The notes: generated from the sequence alone by a model not told the origin. A DNA stretch of 64,000 nt from Anthonomus grandis grandis (GCF_022605725.1 NC_065555.1:9686938-9750937); one strand, 5' to 3'. Shown: positions 38,465 to 51,491, counted from the stretch's first letter. Translations and numbers: made by a program.

Positions 38465-41400
38465 AAAAAATCTAGATAAAACTATTAATGGAGTAGTATT
38501 TTGTCATGGTTTGCTATTTTCTATTGGTCTAGCTCTTTCTCTAAAAAATACAAGATCTGATTGATCGTTTTACCAGTTACTAGTAGTTTCGATCTGTGAG
38601 GCTGTCTAACAGTTAACAAATCTTGATTTTCATGTTTGTCAGCGATGGTTTTTAAAGATTTTGGTTACTATTATGGTAATGAAAGAGATCCTAAGTTTAA
38701 TGGATTTAAAAAGCTTATACGCTTAAGACCAGAAATCATTTTTTACCGCTTTAGGACTGTTAAAAAAAAATATATATGATTTTGTCAGACCCTCTACGTC
38801 CTATCCTCAGCTAGTTAGTAAGTTACTAGTAAGTTATATTGCTCTCATACATAGAAAAAGCATAATGAGTTGAAACTCTAAAGGCTAATTAATTTGTTAA
38901 AAAATCATTACTGTTCCAACACATTATTAACTATGTTCGACTATCTCTGCCAATTTTATAATCTTTAAAATATTAAAATAAGATGGTCTCAAATAATAAA
39001 GACAGCCAAAAGTTTCCCTCTTTCATTACTAACAATTTATGTCAAGTTTTAGTTAACATGGTATTAAACACGTCTTTCCCTTATAATGGCTTCTTTAATA
39101 TTTGGCTCTTTGCTTTAACAGCTATTCATGAAAGTGCTTTAGAAATTCCCGATTTCTCATGAACCGACACGTGTTTTTCAATTTGTTATTTAACATTTTC
39201 TTACTTAAGTTCACGTGTTATTCCACGCTTTTTAACTAATAAAATTAGAATATCGTGAAAGTTTTTTCTAAATTCAAAATTTCTATATAGATGTTTTTGT
39301 TTAAAATTATAAAAGAATTGATTTAAACTATATTAATTAAAAAAATTCTTTCTTTAGGTTCTGTTAATACAAATTTTATAAAATCTTGTTTAAGTCTATT
39401 TCGTCCTTAGTTTAAATTAAATGATATAAAAAAGTTTGAAATGATATTAAATCTGAATACTTTTAGAAATAAATCAATAATGTAGTATATGAGGTATTTT
39501 CTATATATACTAAACCAAATGTCATTGTATGAAAATATCTAATACCACAAGCTGAAGATTACTGTACAATGGCCTTTTCTTTCTTTTTCCTTTATATCCT
39601 CTCCGTAGCTATGATGTAGCTATACATAGCGTATCGAATTATAGCCCCAAAATACCAGAAACCTTTATAGTTTTTCTGAAAAAGATGTTTGTGTTTATGA
39701 TCCTAGTTGCTACATTTTTTACTACATCATTTACGCAAGGTGCACTTTTTGTGAGTTGATGTTCGATTCACTTACTATAAGTAGATTCATTTGCTGAGCG
39801 ACAGCAGATTTGCAAGGCATATCAGGGGCTTGTGTCTATTTCTGTTCTTTTATAAGTAAAAAATATCACTGTCCTGTATAACAATAATCAATCACAATTC
39901 GTTTATTTCTATGATTTTTTTAGCTTAAGATATTGCACTTTTAAAGGCAGAGCACAGCCCTGATCTTATCTTACGCTCCTTTATGTAAATGATACAGTTA
40001 CATCGCTCTCTATAATCATTAAAATAATAGTCTTTTTTTCACATTTTGTAAATTGCTTCTGGCTAGGCCATTGCAGTATCTTGCAATATAATCATATGCC
40101 TAGCATTCAAAGCATCTTTTTATTTTTGTTTCTACCTGAATGTCGCAACTAGTAATTCCTATTTATACTAATTTTAACTAATGAATACTTGTGTACTTAT
40201 GAAATGTCTATGAGCATTTCGGCTAACCTCCTATTTATCACCACTGTGGAAGCTAGGGTGCATTCGGTTGCAATGCACTAAGTTTAAAATCTTCTTAATT
40301 ATATTCGCTATGACTTCGATAACCTCATCTGTGCTGGTAGTATTTTTCATTTCCCCTCTGATATGGAAGACCGTGTTGCCCTGTGCCTTGTCGTTTCTTA
40401 TTAGGATTCGCCTGACATCTTTTAATTAAACGTTATTAATCTGTGACTATAACGACCAAGCCTAAAAATATGACGTGACACATAATTCTTTGTCAAACTT
40501 TTCTTAGATGAAATTCGCTTTCACATAGCTTTAGGGGCATCTACGAGCTTCCTCTCTATATCCCGCTCAGAATTCCAGTAACTTTGACAGTTGTGTCATC
40601 TGGAAATTTGGCTCAGAAAAGTCGATCTAGTTGTCGATCTAGGAATTGAAATCCACAGAATTTTCACATCATCTTGTAATTTGCTTGTATATTACGATGA
40701 GAAAATGAATACACTTTCTAGAGGCGTCTGGTTTCGTAAAATGGAATTCTAACAAATATAAGATTTAGTAAATGTCAGAATGTAAGCATAAACCGCTTCT
40801 TATTTATTGCCCTTCAAGATCCATATAACATGTAGAAGAAGTTGAAGAAAAGGCAAGTTAGGAAGCTATTACAAGTTTTGCTTAATATTGTACAAAACTT
40901 CTTTTTAATCATTGGAGGATTGTTACGATTAGGTTTAGTAAATTAATAAATGAATTAAATAAAAAGTAAAGCAAATGACAAGACTAATTGACAATAGTAA
41001 ATTTATTCTAATTCGTGTAACCAGTATCTGTGGATACACCGTTGAATATTACATCCGCATTTGCTAGATGTTTTTGTTGTCTTTAATTATATTTACAATT
41101 GCTAAAAAGTACCACTTAGTCCAAAATACACATTTTTTGGCCTTAACAATAATTAACTATTCGTAAATTAAGAACTAGTTGAGAATTTTTTTGAATATCG
41201 GTACACGACTCAATTTGTTTATGTTTTATCAACTGTAATTTTAACTGCACTTTTGTAAACTTGTACATCAACACACTTTTGTTTCTCATTTTTATTTTAA
41301 CTTTTATATTCTATAATCTCGTGATTCACATAGCTTAAGTACTCTTTATCAGTAAATTATAATATATATTGTGTTTATAGTTATAGACTTAAAACTCTCA

Positions 41401-42250
41401 CCTGTCCTCTAAGGATATATGTTGTTCCTTTAAGACTACGATTTAAGAAAATTTTATAAGTAAATTAATACTAAAATGTATAATTAGTGGAAACTGTCAA
41501 AGGCAATCGCGCCTGATACATGCAACTTCTAGTTTGTATATCTCTTTTATTAAAATTAGTAAAACTAGTCAAATTGGATATAAGATGTTATAAGACTTTA
41601 ATCGCATAAATTCAGTAATTTATAAAATAAAAATGCATTTCACCTCGTAATTTGAATATCAAGCTCCCGTATTGAAAAAACCTTCTTTTATCTCCTCACT
41701 CATCCAAACATCAAATGTAAAGACTTAAATACCGTTCATATAAAGAGAACACTCAACCGCGGAAAGCTATTTATGCGGTTTAGTCATGCACAAAGCCTTC
41801 AACCATTTAAGATTCACTCGTAACAACCTGGATAATTATTCTGCGTCCCTCTTTAAGCTAGGATGTGTACAGTATTGTCGCTTGTTGTAAATTGTTCCTG
41901 TGTCGAAAAGTATTGTAATGAATGGATGCTTTTATTTTCGTTTTTTTTTTTGGTTTTTCTTCTTTTGTTGAGAACTTTTGAAATATTTATATTTTATAGT
42001 TTGAATCTTTTCAGTTTTTTTTTCAAAACACTAAAATTAAATCCATAAGACTATTCGATAGAAGATGAGTACGACGATTTTTCTAATTTATTCATAATTT
42101 TAGTATTATTTAAAACTATAACAGTTTTTCCATAATACCACATCAAAAATCATGGTAATAATAAAAGGTTTTACTTTCAAACTGAAATTAGCGCGATTTT
42201 CAGAGAACATTGGTGATTCGTTTATTATTATTGCTACTTGTTTAGCCACT
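38465..42250. other. Intron, mostly unrecognised; weak retroelement traces
   Basis: Near 39960-40010 (+) a reading LLYVNDTVTSLS recalls the Y-I-N-D-L block of LINE reverse transcriptases. Near 40240-40400 (-) a 40-residue reading with NTVFHIRGEMKNTTSTDEV looks protein-like. Both are too short to name. The rest is AT-rich with nothing visible. Confidence 0.35.
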
Positions 42251-42259
42251 TGGTATCTC

Positions 42260-42440
42260 AGTGTGGACAGACGCCTTTCAATTTCTCAGCAGCCCTCTCT
42301 GTTTTGAGGTGTTTACTTCTAGTCCAAGTTGCCTAACCTCTAAAGGTCGTCATCCCATCTAGTTTAAGACCCTCTCTGCTTCTATATCCTAATTGTGGTC
42401 TCTTCTAGTATTGCTTCTTTCATCTTTCTAACTTGCATTG
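42260..42440 (-). pseudogene. LINE C-terminal tail fragment
   Basis: The minus strand reads KLDGMTTFRG, stop, then TWTRSKHLKTERAAEKLKG, and in another frame LSTLRYQVAKQVAI. This is like the extreme C-terminus of insect LINE ORF2 (W-x-D-(G/D)-V ... A-x-D-R-x-x-W-x-x-L ... A-K-Q-V-A). It lies just 3' of the 42.8-45.0 kb LINE and may be its end or another copy. Confidence 0.4.
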
Positions 42441-43389
42441 AGTTATGCAAAGCTTCAATTTAATCTTCCAAAGTATTTTATGGCGTCTTGCTTCTATTCT
42501 TTCAGTTTTGCCATTTTCGTTCGTTTTTCATTGGACAATTAAATTTACAATTATTATACAGACTGTTCAAAAAATAGACGGAAATATTTCAATAGGCGAT
42601 TCCTTGTAAAAAAATATTTTATTTTTCTGATTATTTTTGCTTATTTCTAATTTGATTTTCCTTTATGGATTTAAATATTCAAGGCGTTAATATCCTAGGT
42701 ATATACACGCTCAGGCAACTGATGTATTGCGTGCTGAAAGCAATGTATTAACTTCTAATATTAAGTAATAAAGTTGTTGTAAATTAATTTTTCCTTTTTC
42801 GAGTGCCTTGCAAATTTTTGTGTAGGCATCCGTAATGTGCTTCTGTCAATTGCAGCATTTTATACTTTTAAATAGCTACTTATCCCTGTCCATTGTCTAA
42901 TATGCCCCAATCACGAAAGCTTCATTCTTCCTATTCCTCTCTTTTCTCCTTTGATCTTACCTTGAAGGCGTTGGAATTCATATCGTTCTCCTCTCATAAT
43001 AAGTTCTAGGTATCATATTTTTTTACCTTTCATTACTTCGAAACATTCACAATCTTCTATTTATCCTCTTTAAAGAACTTTATTCTTAACATTGTTCTCT
43101 AACATTACATCTCAAATGTTTCCAATTTATTTATGGAACTTGCTTTTAATATCCAGGTCTCTACAGAGTACAAAAGAACTGACGAAGCATAACAATTTAG
43201 AGTTCTGTATCATACTTATTATTACAGTATCATCTGCATATCTGATATTGTTGTTATGTGTCCCGTTCACTTTAATACCTATAGGGTTATCTAAAACCCA
43301 CTGAAAAAATACTCTTTCCGTGTAGAAATTGAACAACATCGGTGATAAAACGTAGTCTTGTCTCACATTCTTTTTTAGATTGATTTTCT

Positions 43390-43540
43390 TAGATGACTTG
43401 CTTTGAGTATAAAACAGGTCATAGTGAGAGATACTACCAGTTTATAAGGTCTGATGATGCTTTATTTTAAGCGAAACATGTAACCTTCGGGATATAAAAA
43501 TATTTTTAGATCGAGACTTAGGGTTTTTATTTTGTCTCTA
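43390..43540. other. Apparent insertion of about 150 bp inside the LINE RT
   Basis: Between the NRYWNQKAD-like block (near 43600) and KINLKKNVRQ (near 43385), LINEs normally have about 20 codons. Here about 215 bp lie between them. The extra part includes ggtctgatgatgctttat and gcgaaacatgtaaccttcgg. Its right edge lies near the 43540 duplication boundary. Confidence 0.45.
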
Positions 43541-45020
43541 CTTACGTAGATCTCTTTGAGATAATGGACGAGTTTTTGATACCGAAGTTTCTTAATCTGC
43601 TTTCTGGTTCCAGTACCGATTCCTAATTAATAGGTCATCTAGACCCAGGTCCTTAAGCTACGATATTAGGAGCTCATATTTAACATTGTCGAATGCCTTC
43701 TCATAATAGATGAAATACATAAATACATCCTTTCTTTGGTCCTGACAATTTTGTACAAATTTTTCTTCTCTTATTCCGCAACCATTTTTAAACCCAAATT
43801 GACTGCTACCGTTAGCTTTTTCGCATTTTTTATCGAGCTTCATATGCAAAATTTGCAAAAAAAACTTTAAGAAATGATTAATTATACTTAAAAACTGGTA
43901 ATCGTTGGATGTTTTTGCATTACTTAATTTTATAAACTACTTACTTAATTTGGTAAAGTTATAACACATAATAAATAAATCGAAGCTACTCCTCTAAAAT
44001 ATGTCCCGTGTTATATATGTTGTTAAAAAGTTTAGAAATTATCCTTATGTTTTGTTCATTAATAAATTGGAACGTATCAGAAAATATATTATCAAGATCT
44101 GGGGTTTTGTTTTGCTTTATAAGCTTCATTTCTTATATGATTTTTAATATTAATATACTTGGCCGTGTCAGCTCATTTAATTGAATAGTTGGATTGTTTG
44201 GTAGGATGTCACTGGAAAGCCTAATTGCATATTTTCTCCAAATATTTTATCTGTATTTACTTCGATTCCATTATTTTCATCTTTAATAATCTGTAGTGTT
44301 TCTTTTATATATCCCAGCTATTCCTTCCCCTTTTTTGTATAGATTAAACGTACCACTAAAGCAACTGATATGTTCAGTTTCTTCACAACATTCGGTAAGC
44401 CATTCGGCAAGTTTTTCCTTTGCTGGTCTAATCTCATTTCTATAAAGAGACCTAAGTCTCTGTACTTCATATTGTAATTCCATATTTCGCATAGTTTTTG
44501 ATCTTCCTTTAGCTGTAATATTTTTCGGATTATCCATTCATTTTTTGTTGTGTTTCATTTTGGAGAAACTTTTTGTTTTAGATTTCCAAAGATTCCAACA
44601 TCCTTTAACATCACTAATTGAACTTATGGTGTCCAGTTGATTATTTATGTGTTGTGTGTACTCATTCTAAATATCAGTATTTTGAGCAGCTTTATGTCGA
44701 ATCTTTTCTTCTTTTTTTTTTTAGATTTAGATAGGCGGAGCAAAATGTTGGCTTTAACTAAGTTTTGATCTGATTCCATATCAGCAGTTCTACTGGTTAT
44801 TAAGTTCTTGAAACTAGGATTAATTATAAAAGTTAATAATTTTTAAATTAATTATATCAGTCATAAGTTTAGAAAAGAGCAATAAAGTTTCTTCTGCTCC
44901 CATTCTACTAATTAGAGTTCGTAAAGTTAAACCACCCAAATTGAACAAAGAAAAAGTAAAGACATTCCATTTTTAAGTGCCTTAATTTTTCTATGAAGAT
45001 CAATAAAAGCATACTTATTT
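43540..45020. repeat. Direct duplication, LINE segment copy L1
   Basis: Identical to 48532-50012 except for two substitutions (near 43763 and 44101). Equal length, 1481 bp, constant offset 4992. Confidence 0.95.
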
Positions 45021-47054
45021 GCCTGCAAATTTGTGCTGCAATTCAATACATGTATATTTCGGCACCTAATAAAGATACTTACTAGTCATGTATATTTCTC
45101 GACCCTCTCCAGACTTTGTTTCTCGGCATTATTTTCAGCTTTTATAAATTAATTTTAAATTCTATATTTTTTCTGGGTTAATTGTGTGTTATAGCTTGTA
45201 ATTTTTTGAATTTTATATAAATTAGGATAATATTAGCATTCTTACCAGTCGTATATATTCCTCGACCTTCTCCAAACTTTATTTTTTGGGTGCTTGTCAT
45301 TTTTTTAGGCTTCTGTAAATTTTTTTGAATCTTATTTTGTCTGGGGGGTCTTGGAAGATTAATCTAATAATTGTGTAGTTTAAGCTTGTAATTTCTTAAA
45401 AGTACAAGCTATTATATTTGTTTCCCTTTATCTTTTGTTTAATTTTTTCACCTTGGCTAATCCTTGAAAAATTTCTTATAAAATATAGAAAAAAATATTA
45501 AGAAAAATGTATGCTATGATCAAAGAAATCAAATAAATTACGTAGTACAATCTTACTATTGTGCAAATATTTTAAAGCTAACTTCCACAGTTCATGCTTG
45601 TGAAACTAGTATCAATTCAGATCCAAAGAGAAGTCCATATGCTTAATTTGTCACCTACAGTATCTGATAGGTATATTGGTTTATGATTGGAACCCGTAAT
45701 CCCAGAGGGAAGCGCAATATGTATCTTTTGCAATGCAGATTGCCATTCGGACCGATTGTAATTAGTGGGTCAAAGCGGAAACGAATTATTCATAGAGATG
45801 AATAGCTTAATTCATTTAACTTCAAATTAATCACTAAAATTTAATTTTAAATAGTTATTTATTAAAATTTCTCAAGAAATAAACCCGATGTTTACCAATT
45901 ATTTAGTGGATTTATACAACTTTACTTTATCTATACTCGATTATAGTAATAGGATTTAAGTTCAGTTAATTAATTTTAATTTAAGTTCATCACATTGTCT
46001 TGTCTGACTTTAAAATTAAGTGGTTTTTGTCTGTTGGCTTCTGTTCATACAACTTCTTACCGTAATGCTATAGTGGGTAAACTAGAGGGATTACTCCTAA
46101 CGACTTATCTTGTATTGGTTAAGATATTAAAATGATGTTTGTGATATTTCTGACTGATTATCTGAAATTTGCTATAGATTATTTAATGGAATGATAACAA
46201 ATATTTAAAAAAATATTTGGTACCTAATACCGTCCGAGGATACAGCCCTACAAACCTGTACCTATTAAATAAAATAATGACTTCCTAAGAGACAAGAAAG
46301 GAAATTAGAAAAACAAGAAAATTTTAAGTATGTCCAACGAAAAGTTTGATTAAAGAGATAATTGTTATTAAAGGAACTTGGCTTCGGGTTAATATTCTTT
46401 ATTAGATTATTCATCTAACAGCAATCTTTATGATTTACTCCTTGTGTATATATTAAATGTGAATGACAATGCGAAAAAGTAAGATAAAAAAACTGTCCAA
46501 TATTTATTATAACGGCAGTTCTAACCAATAGGAACAATTTATTTTGGATGGCACAAATGGAGTTTCATGAAAGAACTTAGTTGAAGTACCTTTTGAAGCA
46601 TTTTGAATAAATTCTTAACCGGGAAGCAATTGATTAAATACTCGTACAACAAGGTAGCAAGAATAATAATATCATATTGGGTAAAAGTCTGATGGAGACC
46701 TAAGGACTATACCAAATTTTTGTAAAGCTTTAGTAAGAATGTCATATTATAGTATAGTTTCCAAAAGGCAGGGAACCACTAAAAACACAAAGGAACTAGA
46801 CAACACAATGACCAATCCTAATATTTGCTTTGGTGATGATCAAATAGACTACCATCAGCATAAGAAGGAGTGAATGACTCGAAATGTTGTTACGTCTCAG
46901 GAGATTATGGGTATAAAAAATGGTGTATTCATAAATTGTAAATAAAGTATTCTTCTAGCAACAGCGATTATATCAAATACTCTTAATGCAAGGAATTACT
47001 AAATTATTAGAGAAATAGAGATCCTGTATTTATATTTACATGTGGCCCGGTGAA
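45021..47054. other. Spacer X, present once
   Basis: About 2 kb found only between L1 and T1. It contains a degenerate tandem pair (45079-45400). No gene recognised. Confidence 0.6.
45079..45400. repeat. Degenerate tandem repeat, two units of about 160 bp
   Basis: Unit 1 (from 45079) and unit 2 (from 45241) share, in order, ttacYagtc, tatatttctcgacc-like, tctcca-actttRtt, agcttRtaat and similar blocks. Confidence 0.6.
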
Positions 47055-48531
47055 TAAATCGATAAGAATAAGTGACATACAGCAACCTGTTAGGATTCAA
47101 AAAAACCCTAATGGCCACGTTACCTATACAAACTGTGGTTTCCTAATACGGTTGCTACTTATTGTCAGAAATGCAGAGTTATAGCCCGAAACTCTCATCG
47201 ATTCAAAAAGAAGAATCCTTGAATATATGGAGAATTTAGTGCTAAAGATTAGATACAGATTGATAAACAATCTCTATCTGAAATTTAAAAAAAAAAATTA
47301 AATCACACTGAGATTTATGAAAATAAGCAGGCAGATCAAATATCTAATGAAGCCAAGTCAAGTTATTGCAACATCTAAATTTTACTCTTAAACAAGAACC
47401 TAATAAAAGTATTAACTTCTAGAACTTTCTATCCAAAACACCTATATATTTTTACTAACTTTTTGCAGAACTATGCAAGGCTTAGTAAAGTTTTAAAACT
47501 TTTTCATTTACTTTACCAAAATTGAGCGTGAAAACTTTTAGCCCAACCGTTTCAACACTCTAGCAACAATATGCATGTACATGTAGTCTTTGTTAAAGTA
47601 CACTATAGAGACAAACTGCAGCAACACAGATGTGCTACCACTATGTAGAGTTATGTTTAATCAGCTCGCACACACAAAGTGTAAACAGGTGCGAATCCTG
47701 TGGGATTAGACAGACCGTCTTCTCCTTGTAATTTGTTGTGGAAACTACCCTAAGATAATAGACCTATATTACGTTTGTTGTTTGGCAAATTGATATGTTA
47801 TAAACAGACGTAGGTATCTAATTCATTAATAGATTTGTTAATTTTATTAATTATATAAATTCCGTTAAATCAGAAGAAGTAAATTTAAACTTTTTAGGTT
47901 GTTTATTTAAATATATGAAATGAAACTTATATTAAAGATACAGTAAAAGAAGGAGAAATGGACCACATTTAAAAAAATTAAACGTGCTTTTTTAATAAAA
48001 AAAGTAACAAAACTGGAAAAAATATATATAACATAACATAACATTGGTACTTCTTTTGGTATAATTAGGAATTAAAAATATTAATTCTAGGCACTAAAAA
48101 ATATACATAATGACAGGTATGTCATTGGTCTATCTATCCTGATCTGTGGAGATGAGATGGACCACTAGGGGTAGGATAGACGGGCCATGCTATACGTTTG
48201 GTTATAGTCCTCCTTGCAACCGACACATTCATTTTCTAAATCACTAAAGTATTCTTCACCACTGGAACTGTCATCGAGAGTAACGTCATCTTCAGACACT
48301 GAAGATTCACTCACCTTTCTCTTACTTTATAATTTTTTTACAGGTTTTACATTCTTTTTGAGTTGTGCATCTTTCTTATTTTTTATAAATTCCTTAGCTG
48401 TTATCTCTCCGGATATTTTTTTACGAACTCTTTTTACTGCTGCAGATAAAACAGGTACAGGCGTTACTTCATCAAGAGCCTTTCCGGGAGTTATATCTTC
48501 ATCAGGTACTGATGACTTTTTAGGGTTGATG
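47055..48531. repeat. Direct duplication, pogo-flank segment copy T1
   Basis: Matches 50026-51491 with about 11 substitutions and 3 small indels, the largest being 11 bases missing near 50577 in copy 2. The first about 1065 bp is non-coding flank with no recognised function. The last about 410 bp is the 3' end of the pogo-like element. Confidence 0.95.
48120..48531 (-). mobile_element. Truncated pogo-like element (3' end only)
   Basis: Carries the terminal repeat near 48126 (tggtctatctatcct) and the C-terminal codons of the transposase, whose KKNVKPVRKL-type tail now has an altered stop context. It is cut at 48531, where the second LINE copy begins. Confidence 0.85.
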
Positions 48532-50012
48532 ACTTACGTAGATCTCTTTGAGATAATGGACGAGTTTTTGATACCGAAGTTTCTTAATCTGCTTTCTGGT
48601 TCCAGTACCGATTCCTAATTAATAGGTCATCTAGACCCAGGTCCTTAAGCTACGATATTAGGAGCTCATATTTAACATTGTCGAATGCCTTCTCATAATA
48701 GATGAAATACATAAATACATCCTTTCTTTGGTCCTGACAATTTTGTACAAATTTTGCTTCTCTTATTCCGCAACCATTTTTAAACCCAAATTGACTGCTA
48801 CCGTTAGCTTTTTCGCATTTTTTATCGAGCTTCATATGCAAAATTTGCAAAAAAAACTTTAAGAAATGATTAATTATACTTAAAAACTGGTAATCGTTGG
48901 ATGTTTTTGCATTACTTAATTTTATAAACTACTTACTTAATTTGGTAAAGTTATAACACATAATAAATAAATCGAAGCTACTCCTCTAAAATATGTCCCG
49001 TGTTATATATGTTGTTAAAAAGTTTAGAAATTATCCTTATGTTTTGTTCATTAATAAATTGGAACGTATCAGAAAATATATTATCAAGATCTAGGGTTTT
49101 GTTTTGCTTTATAAGCTTCATTTCTTATATGATTTTTAATATTAATATACTTGGCCGTGTCAGCTCATTTAATTGAATAGTTGGATTGTTTGGTAGGATG
49201 TCACTGGAAAGCCTAATTGCATATTTTCTCCAAATATTTTATCTGTATTTACTTCGATTCCATTATTTTCATCTTTAATAATCTGTAGTGTTTCTTTTAT
49301 ATATCCCAGCTATTCCTTCCCCTTTTTTGTATAGATTAAACGTACCACTAAAGCAACTGATATGTTCAGTTTCTTCACAACATTCGGTAAGCCATTCGGC
49401 AAGTTTTTCCTTTGCTGGTCTAATCTCATTTCTATAAAGAGACCTAAGTCTCTGTACTTCATATTGTAATTCCATATTTCGCATAGTTTTTGATCTTCCT
49501 TTAGCTGTAATATTTTTCGGATTATCCATTCATTTTTTGTTGTGTTTCATTTTGGAGAAACTTTTTGTTTTAGATTTCCAAAGATTCCAACATCCTTTAA
49601 CATCACTAATTGAACTTATGGTGTCCAGTTGATTATTTATGTGTTGTGTGTACTCATTCTAAATATCAGTATTTTGAGCAGCTTTATGTCGAATCTTTTC
49701 TTCTTTTTTTTTTTAGATTTAGATAGGCGGAGCAAAATGTTGGCTTTAACTAAGTTTTGATCTGATTCCATATCAGCAGTTCTACTGGTTATTAAGTTCT
49801 TGAAACTAGGATTAATTATAAAAGTTAATAATTTTTAAATTAATTATATCAGTCATAAGTTTAGAAAAGAGCAATAAAGTTTCTTCTGCTCCCATTCTAC
49901 TAATTAGAGTTCGTAAAGTTAAACCACCCAAATTGAACAAAGAAAAAGTAAAGACATTCCATTTTTAAGTGCCTTAATTTTTCTATGAAGATCAATAAAA
50001 GCATACTTATTT
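48532..50012 (-). repeat. Direct duplication, LINE segment copy L2
   Basis: Second copy of 43540-45020, holding the same RT palm (48850-48650) and linker (49529-49275) readings. It joins T1 directly at 48531/48532. Confidence 0.95.
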
Positions 50013-50025
50013 AAATCGATTTTCT
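50013..50025. other. Templated filler at a deletion scar
   Basis: Between L2 and T2, 13 bases (aaatcgattttct) replace spacer X. With the preceding tt it repeats ttaaatcgat, which also forms the adjoining start of T2. It looks like a filler copied from the neighbouring end during repair. Confidence 0.7.
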
Positions 50026-51491
50026 TAAATCGATAAGAATAAGTGACATACAGCAACCTGTTAGGATTCAAAAAAACCCTAATGGTCACGTTACCTATAC
50101 AAACTGTGGTTTCCTAATACGGTTGCTACTTATTGTCAGAAATGCAGAGTTATAGCCCGAAACTCTCATCGATTCAAAAAGAAGAATCCTTGAATATATG
50201 GAGAATTTAGTGCTAAAGATTAGATACAGATTGATAAACAATCTCTATCTGAAATTTAAAAAAAAAAAAATTAAATCACACTGAGATTTATGAAAATAAG
50301 CAGGCAGATCAAATATCTAATGAAGCCAAGTCAAGTTATTGCAACATCTAAATTTTACTCTTAAACAAGAACCTAATAAAAGTATTAACTTCTAGAACTT
50401 TCTATCCAAAACACCTATATATTTTTACTAACTTTTTGCAGAACTATGCAAGGCTTAGTAAAGTTTTAAAACTTTTTCATTTACTTTACCAAAATTGAGC
50501 GTGAAAACTTTTAGCCCAACCGTTTCAACACTCTAGCGACAATATGCATGTACATGTAGTCTTTGTTAAAGTACACTATGCTGCAACACAGATGTGCTAC
50601 CACTATGTAGAGTTATGTTTAATCAGCTCGCACACACAAAGTGTAAACAGGTGCGAATCCTGTGGGATTAGACAGACCGTCTTCTCCTTGTAATTTGTTG
50701 TGGAAACTACCCTAAGATAATAGACCTATATTACGTTTGTTGTTTGGCAAATTGATATGTTATAAACAGACGTAGGTATCTAATTCATTAATAGATTTGT
50801 TAATTTTATTAATTATATAAATTCCGTTAAATCAAAAGAAGTAAATTTAAACTTTTTAGGTTGTTTATTTAAATATATGAAATGAAACTTATATTAAAGA
50901 CGGTAAAAGGAGGAGAAATGGACCACATTTAAAAAAATTAAACGTGCTTTTTTAATAAAAAAAGTAACAAAATTGGAAAAAATATATATAACATAACATA
51001 ACATTGGTACTTCTTTTGGTATAATTAGGAATTAAAAATATTAATTCTAGGCACTAAAAAATATACATAATGACAGGTATGTTATTGGTCCATCTATCCT
51101 GATCTGTGGAGATGAGATGGACCACTAGGGGTAGGATAGACGGGCCATGCTATACGTTTGGTTATAGTCCTCCTTGCAACCGACACATTCATTTTCTAAA
51201 TCACTAAAGTATTCTTCACCACTGGAACTGTCATCGAGAGTAACGTCATCTTTAGACACTGAAGATTCACTCACCTTTCTCTTACTTTATAATTTTCTTA
51301 CAGGTTTTACATTCTTTTTGAGTTGTGCATCTTTCTTATTTTTTATAAATTCCTTAGCTGTTATCTCTCCAGATATTTTTTTACGAACTCTTTTTACTGC
51401 TGCAGATAAAACAGGTACAGGCGTTACTTCATCAAGAGCCTTTCCGGGAGTTATATCTTCATCAGGTACTGATGACTTTTTAGGGTTGATG
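50026..51491. repeat. Direct duplication, pogo-flank segment copy T2
   Basis: Partner of 47055-48531. This copy runs on into the rest of the pogo-like element, so it sits in the original context of the transposon. Confidence 0.95.

Larger units (their letters stand above)
42790..45020 (-). mobile_element. RTE-like LINE (copy L1 side), broken
   Basis: Reading minus, domains come in the right order. The end of an endonuclease-like domain is near 44790 (TADMESDQNLVKANILLRL, matching A-D-x-x-S-D-H-x-L-V). Next is a linker at 44537-44283 (SKTMRNMELQYEVQRLRSL). RT fingers and palm lie at 43858-43658 (QFGFKNGCGIREEKF; FIYYEKAFDNVKYELL). The catalytic region is at 43366-43127 (VRQDYVLSPMLFNFYTE; NNIRYADDTVIIS, with YADD intact). 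A C-terminal GKIKGEKRGIGRMKLS ending RQWTG lies near 42950. Frames shift between blocks and stops are present, so it is inactive. About 150 bp of unrelated-looking sequence separates the palm from the VRQ block. Bases 43540-45020 are duplicated at 48532-50012. Confidence 0.8.

Noticed and set aside
47680..47710. tRNA-like B-box (ggtgcgaatcctg) within the duplicated T flank
   Set aside because: No matching A-box, acceptor stem or anticodon arm at the right distance; one mismatch in the core. Chance likely.
48214..48618. 134-codon serine-rich + reading (and its partner at 51174-51533)
   Set aside because: Antisense to the pogo transposase C-terminal tail; the first also runs through the T1/L2 junction, so it is a chance fusion.
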